Below, piece by piece: positions 4,846 through 6,032 of a stretch of DNA of 6,032 bases. The stretch is from assembly GCA_009691645.1 (NCBI GenBank), contig SIAT01000112.1, forward strand, positions 1 through 6,032, in the 5' to 3' direction. This DNA comes from Pedosphaera sp. GTDB lineage: Bacteria > Verrucomicrobiota > Verrucomicrobiia > Limisphaerales > SIAT01. The number at the start of each line of letters is the position of its first letter. Positions within the stretch are counted from its first letter, which is position 1. A model generated the notes under the pieces. It worked only from the letters and a program-made list of their open reading frames with translations. It was not told where the DNA came from and did not search any database. The position numbers and the translations under genes were made by a program.

Positions 4846-6032
4846 ATGTCCAGACCTGTAAAGAAAAGTCCCAAGGCCAAAGCCGCTCCGGAAATGCCGG
4901 AGGCCGCCGAGGCCGCTGAAACGATTGCTGCCGTCGCTTCCAAGCCCACCGGCAAGCCCACCACTTCCGACGAACTGGAGCCGCCGAAGCACGCTGTCGA
5001 GATTGATGAATCCGAGGAGTTGCCTGCTGCGCTTCCCAACTCCGCGAAGATTAACATTGGCCAGATGCAGGCGATGCCCATCAGCGAGTTGAACCAGATG
5101 GCCAAGAACTGGGGCATCGAGAACTTCGGCGTGATGAAGAAGCACGAGGTGATCTTCCAGATTCTCCAGAAGAACTCCGATCGCTCCGGGGTGCTCATCG
5201 CCGAGGGCGTTCTGGAAATCATGCCCGAGGGCTTTGGTTTCCTCCGTTCGCAGAGCTTCAGCTATCTTTCATGCCCCGAGGATGTGTACGTCTCGCCCTC
5301 GCAGATTCGCCGCTTCGATTTGCAGACGGGCGATCTCGTCTCTGGCCAGATTCGTCCGCCGAAGGAGAAGGAGAAATATTTCGCGCTGCTCAAAGTCGAA
5401 TCCGTCGGCAACGAAGATCCGGACAAGGCCAAAGAGAAGACGCAGTTCGACAACCTCACGCCTCTCTTCCCGAACAAGCGCTTCATCCTCGAGACCGACC
5501 CCGACGAGCTGTCCACTCGCGTGCTCGACCTCGTCTGCCCCATCGGCAAGGGCTCGCGCGGACTCATCGTCGCTCCGCCGCGCACCGGTAAAACGGTGCT
5601 GATGCAGAAGCTCGCGAACGCCATCATCAAGAACAACCCCGAGGCGTACCTTTTCATCCTGCTCATCGACGAGCGGCCCGAGGAAGTCACCGACATGGAG
5701 CGTTCCTGCCGTCCGGCCGAGGTCATCGCCTCCACGTTCGACGAGCCGCCCGAACGCCACGTGCAGGTGGCCGAGATGGTCATCGAGAAGGCCAAGCGGA
5801 TGGTTGAGCACAAGAAGGATGTCGTCATCCTGCTCGATTCCATCACGCGTCTCGCTCGTGCTTATAACACCGTGCAGCCGCATTCCGGCAAGATTCTCTC
5901 CGGCGGCGTGGACGCCAACGCGCTGCACAAACCCAAGCGCTTCTTCGGCGCGGCCCGCAACATCGAGGAGGGCGGCTCGCTCACCATCATGGCCACCGCG
6001 CTCGTGGACACCGGCAGCCGCATGGATGAAGT
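4846..6032 (+). CDS. rho: Transcription termination factor Rho (3' end cut by window)
   Basis: There are 395 complete codons and no stop; the gene runs off the end at GSRMDE. Rho is a hexameric RNA-dependent ATPase that ends transcription. Residues 1-70 are a low-complexity extension rich in Ala, Pro, Lys and Glu. The Rho N-terminal helical domain follows (about 72-110, MPISELNQMAKNWGIENFGV), then the cold-shock-type RNA-binding domain (about 116-190, with GVLEIMPEGFGFLRS and VYVSPSQIRRFDLQTGD). The ATPase core has Walker A APPRTGKT (243-250), LLIDERPEEVTDM (272-284, with catalytic Glu276), Walker B VVILLDSITRLARAYN (326-341) and the Q- and R-loop region, with LHKPKRFFGAARN (360-372). Against E. 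coli PPKAGKT, the Walker A region has Lys to Arg and Ala to Thr before the invariant GKT. The ATG at 4846 is the only possible start: the frame is closed by TAA at 4765 and has no other start codon. The missing part should be about 90 residues. Confidence 0.96.
   Translation, partial: MSRPVKKSPKAKAAPEMPEAAEAAETIAAVASKPTGKPTTSDELEPPKHAVEIDESEELPAALPNSAKINIGQMQAMPISELNQMAKNWGIENFGVMKKHEVIFQILQKNSDRSGVLIAEGVLEIMPEGFGFLRSQSFSYLSCPEDVYVSPSQIRRFDLQTGDLVSGQIRPPKEKEKYFALLKVESVGNEDPDKAKEKTQFDNLTPLFPNKRFILETDPDELSTRVLDLVCPIGKGSRGLIVAPPRTGKTVLMQKLANAIIKNNPEAYLFILLIDERPEEVTDMERSCRPAEVIASTFDEPPERHVQVAEMVIEKAKRMVEHKKDVVILLDSITRLARAYNTVQPHSGKILSGGVDANALHKPKRFFGAARNIEEGGSLTIMATALVDTGSRMDE

Overview
The window carries five co-directional plus-strand genes and almost no non-coding DNA. 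The base composition is visibly GC-rich. In order they are: the last 48 codons of purF (2-148), purM (186-1235), purD (1249-2547), one long 718-codon gene (2561-4717) encoding three enzymes in a single chain, and the 5' part of rho (4846 to the window end). Gaps inside the purine block are only 37, 13 and 13 bases, so purF-purM-purD and the fusion gene look like one operon. The 128-base gap before rho is the only sizeable intergenic region and is probably rho's leader. No stretch over 300 bases lacks a gene, and I see no RNA gene, CRISPR array, insertion sequence or sign of recent transfer.

The standout is the gene at 2561-4717. It reads without a stop through a low-molecular-weight protein phosphatase domain (residues 1-151), a Thr-rich linker, a ribose-5-phosphate isomerase B domain (about 166-305) and a complete serine hydroxymethyltransferase (about 307-718). 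The key catalytic residues I looked for are present in all three. The same three families sit in the same order as separate genes in Bacillus subtilis (ywlE, ywlF/rpiB, ywlG, glyA), so the fusion looks like a condensed form of an old gene neighbourhood.

The genes fit together metabolically. RpiB makes ribose 5-phosphate, which becomes PRPP, the substrate of PurF. SHMT makes glycine, the substrate of PurD, and 5,10-methylene-THF, the source of formyl groups used later in purine synthesis. PurM closes the imidazole ring. The phosphatase domain has no obvious catalytic place in this scheme and may be regulatory.

The organism is a bacterium. The RpiB-SHMT fusion, GC-rich DNA, weak ribosome binding sites and Rho features suggest the Planctomycetota-Verrucomicrobiota-Chlamydiota group, most likely Verrucomicrobiota. 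This is inference from memory of similar fusions and was not tested by search.
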